NCBI GenBank assembly: GCA_024642445.1
Contig: JAHEBG010000060.1
Coordinates: forward strand, 1 to 6,859
Direction of reading: 5' to 3'
DNA length: 6,859 nt
DNA from: Gammaproteobacteria bacterium
GTDB taxonomy: Bacteria; Pseudomonadota; Gammaproteobacteria; Xanthomonadales; Xanthomonadaceae
Shown here: in pieces, positions 6,635 through 6,859 of the stretch
Layout: each line of letters begins with the position of its first letter
Position numbering within the stretch: the stretch's first letter is position 1
The notes under the pieces: model-generated
Database searches by the model: none
Seen by the model: the letters and a program-made list of their open reading frames with translations, nothing else
Told to the model about the DNA's origin: nothing
Program-made: the position numbers and the translations under genes

Positions 6635-6650
6635 CAGCTTGTGAGCGTAT
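6612..6650. repeat. Imperfect inverted repeat around the S10 promoter -35 box
   Basis: Left arm ATACGC-A-ACAAGC (6612-6624) and right arm GCTTGT-GA-GCGTAT (6637-6650) are complementary over 6+6 base pairs, with only a one-versus-two base internal loop and a 12-base centre. The centre holds the TTGACA box, and the left arm fills most of the -35/-10 spacer. As DNA it could be an operator for a dimeric regulator. As RNA in tuf read-through transcripts it would form a stable hairpin. Confidence 0.6.
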
Positions 6651-6707
6651 CTTTACCCGTCCTGGGCGCGAATACGAGGCACATCCATGTCCTCATTTCG
6701 CTTGGTT

Positions 6708-6729
6708 TCAGCCAGCCGTGGCTGGCTGA
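6708..6729 (-). other. Strong hairpin directly after tuf (possible transcript 3' end)
   Basis: A perfect 10-bp inverted repeat, TCAGCCAGCC / GGCTGGCTGA with only 2 bases between the arms (a 9-bp stem and 4-base loop is more realistic), starts 9 bases after the tuf stop codon. No U tract follows on either strand, so it is not a canonical intrinsic terminator. It could protect the tuf mRNA 3' end or assist factor-dependent termination. Confidence 0.5.
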
Positions 6730-6738
6730 GGGCAAAAC

Positions 6739-6859
6739 TTACTTGATGACCTTCGCCACCACGCCGGCGCCGACGGTGCGGCCGCCTTCACGGATAGCAA
6801 AACGCAGACCTTCGGTCATCGCGATCGGGGCGATCAGGCTCACCACCATCTTCACGTTG
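6739..6859 (-). CDS. tuf: Translation elongation factor Tu (C-terminal end only)
   Basis: EF-Tu is the GTPase that carries aminoacyl-tRNA to the ribosomal A site. Only the last 39 codons and the TAA are in the window; the rest lies beyond the right edge. The reading [14 protein letters not shown], then [20 protein letters not shown] and KVIK, is the nearly invariant end of domain 3, so identity is certain although the GTP-binding domain is not visible. Its place directly upstream of rpsJ is the usual end of the str operon (rpsL-rpsG-fusA-tuf). A hairpin follows 9 bases after the stop. Whether this is one of two tuf copies cannot be judged from this window. Confidence 0.97.
   Translation of the reverse strand, partial: NVKMVVSLIAPIAMTEGLRFAIREGGRTVGAGVVAKVIK

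Noticed and set aside
1..6859. Search for mobile elements, CRISPR arrays, tRNA genes, toxin or defence genes
   Set aside because: None seen; the window is a continuous housekeeping gene cluster with only one intergenic region longer than 15 bp.

Overview
The window is the 5' two-thirds of a bacterial S10-spc ribosomal protein gene cluster, read entirely from the minus strand. From right to left it runs: tuf (3' end only) - 235-bp control region - rpsJ - rplC - rplD - rplW - rplB - rpsS - rplV - rpsC - rplP - rpmC - rpsQ - rplN - rplX - rplE - rpsN (lacking its last few codons). This is the classical order of Gammaproteobacteria, with the str operon (ending in tuf) directly upstream of S10. 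The L23, S10, L3, L4 and L16 proteins look, from memory of these families, closest to Xanthomonadales/Lysobacterales (for example the L23 stretch [11 protein letters not shown] and the short L4 loop QKGGGARHG). Moderate GC argues against a high-GC Xanthomonas; no genus can be assigned.

Layout: 6739-6859 is the EF-Tu C-terminus. 6504-6738 is the only real intergenic region and carries four potential hairpins plus a near-consensus sigma70 promoter (TTGACA, 17 bp, TACAAT) pointing into rpsJ. From 6503 to the left edge, fifteen ribosomal protein genes follow with gaps of 4 to 15 bp or overlaps (ATGA at rplD/rplW, TAATG at rplP/rpmC). Nearly every gene has a recognisable Shine-Dalgarno sequence. 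I see no second promoter or terminator, so the S10 and spc units appear to form one transcription unit continuing beyond the left edge.

The products assemble the ribosome together: L3, L4, L2, L23, L22 and L29 build the peptidyl transferase surroundings and exit tunnel; S10, S19, S3 and S14 the 30S head; S17 the 30S body; L24 starts 50S assembly; L14 and L16 sit at the subunit interface and A site; L5 is part of the central protuberance. S10 is also the antitermination factor NusE.

No new accessory system is present. The part most worth a second look is the tuf-rpsJ control region. There the S10 promoter is wrapped in an imperfect inverted repeat, and its predicted start site falls exactly at the base of an intrinsic-terminator-like hairpin with a U7 tract, followed by a second hairpin just before the rpsJ ribosome binding site. 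Large open frames on the plus strand are antisense shadows.
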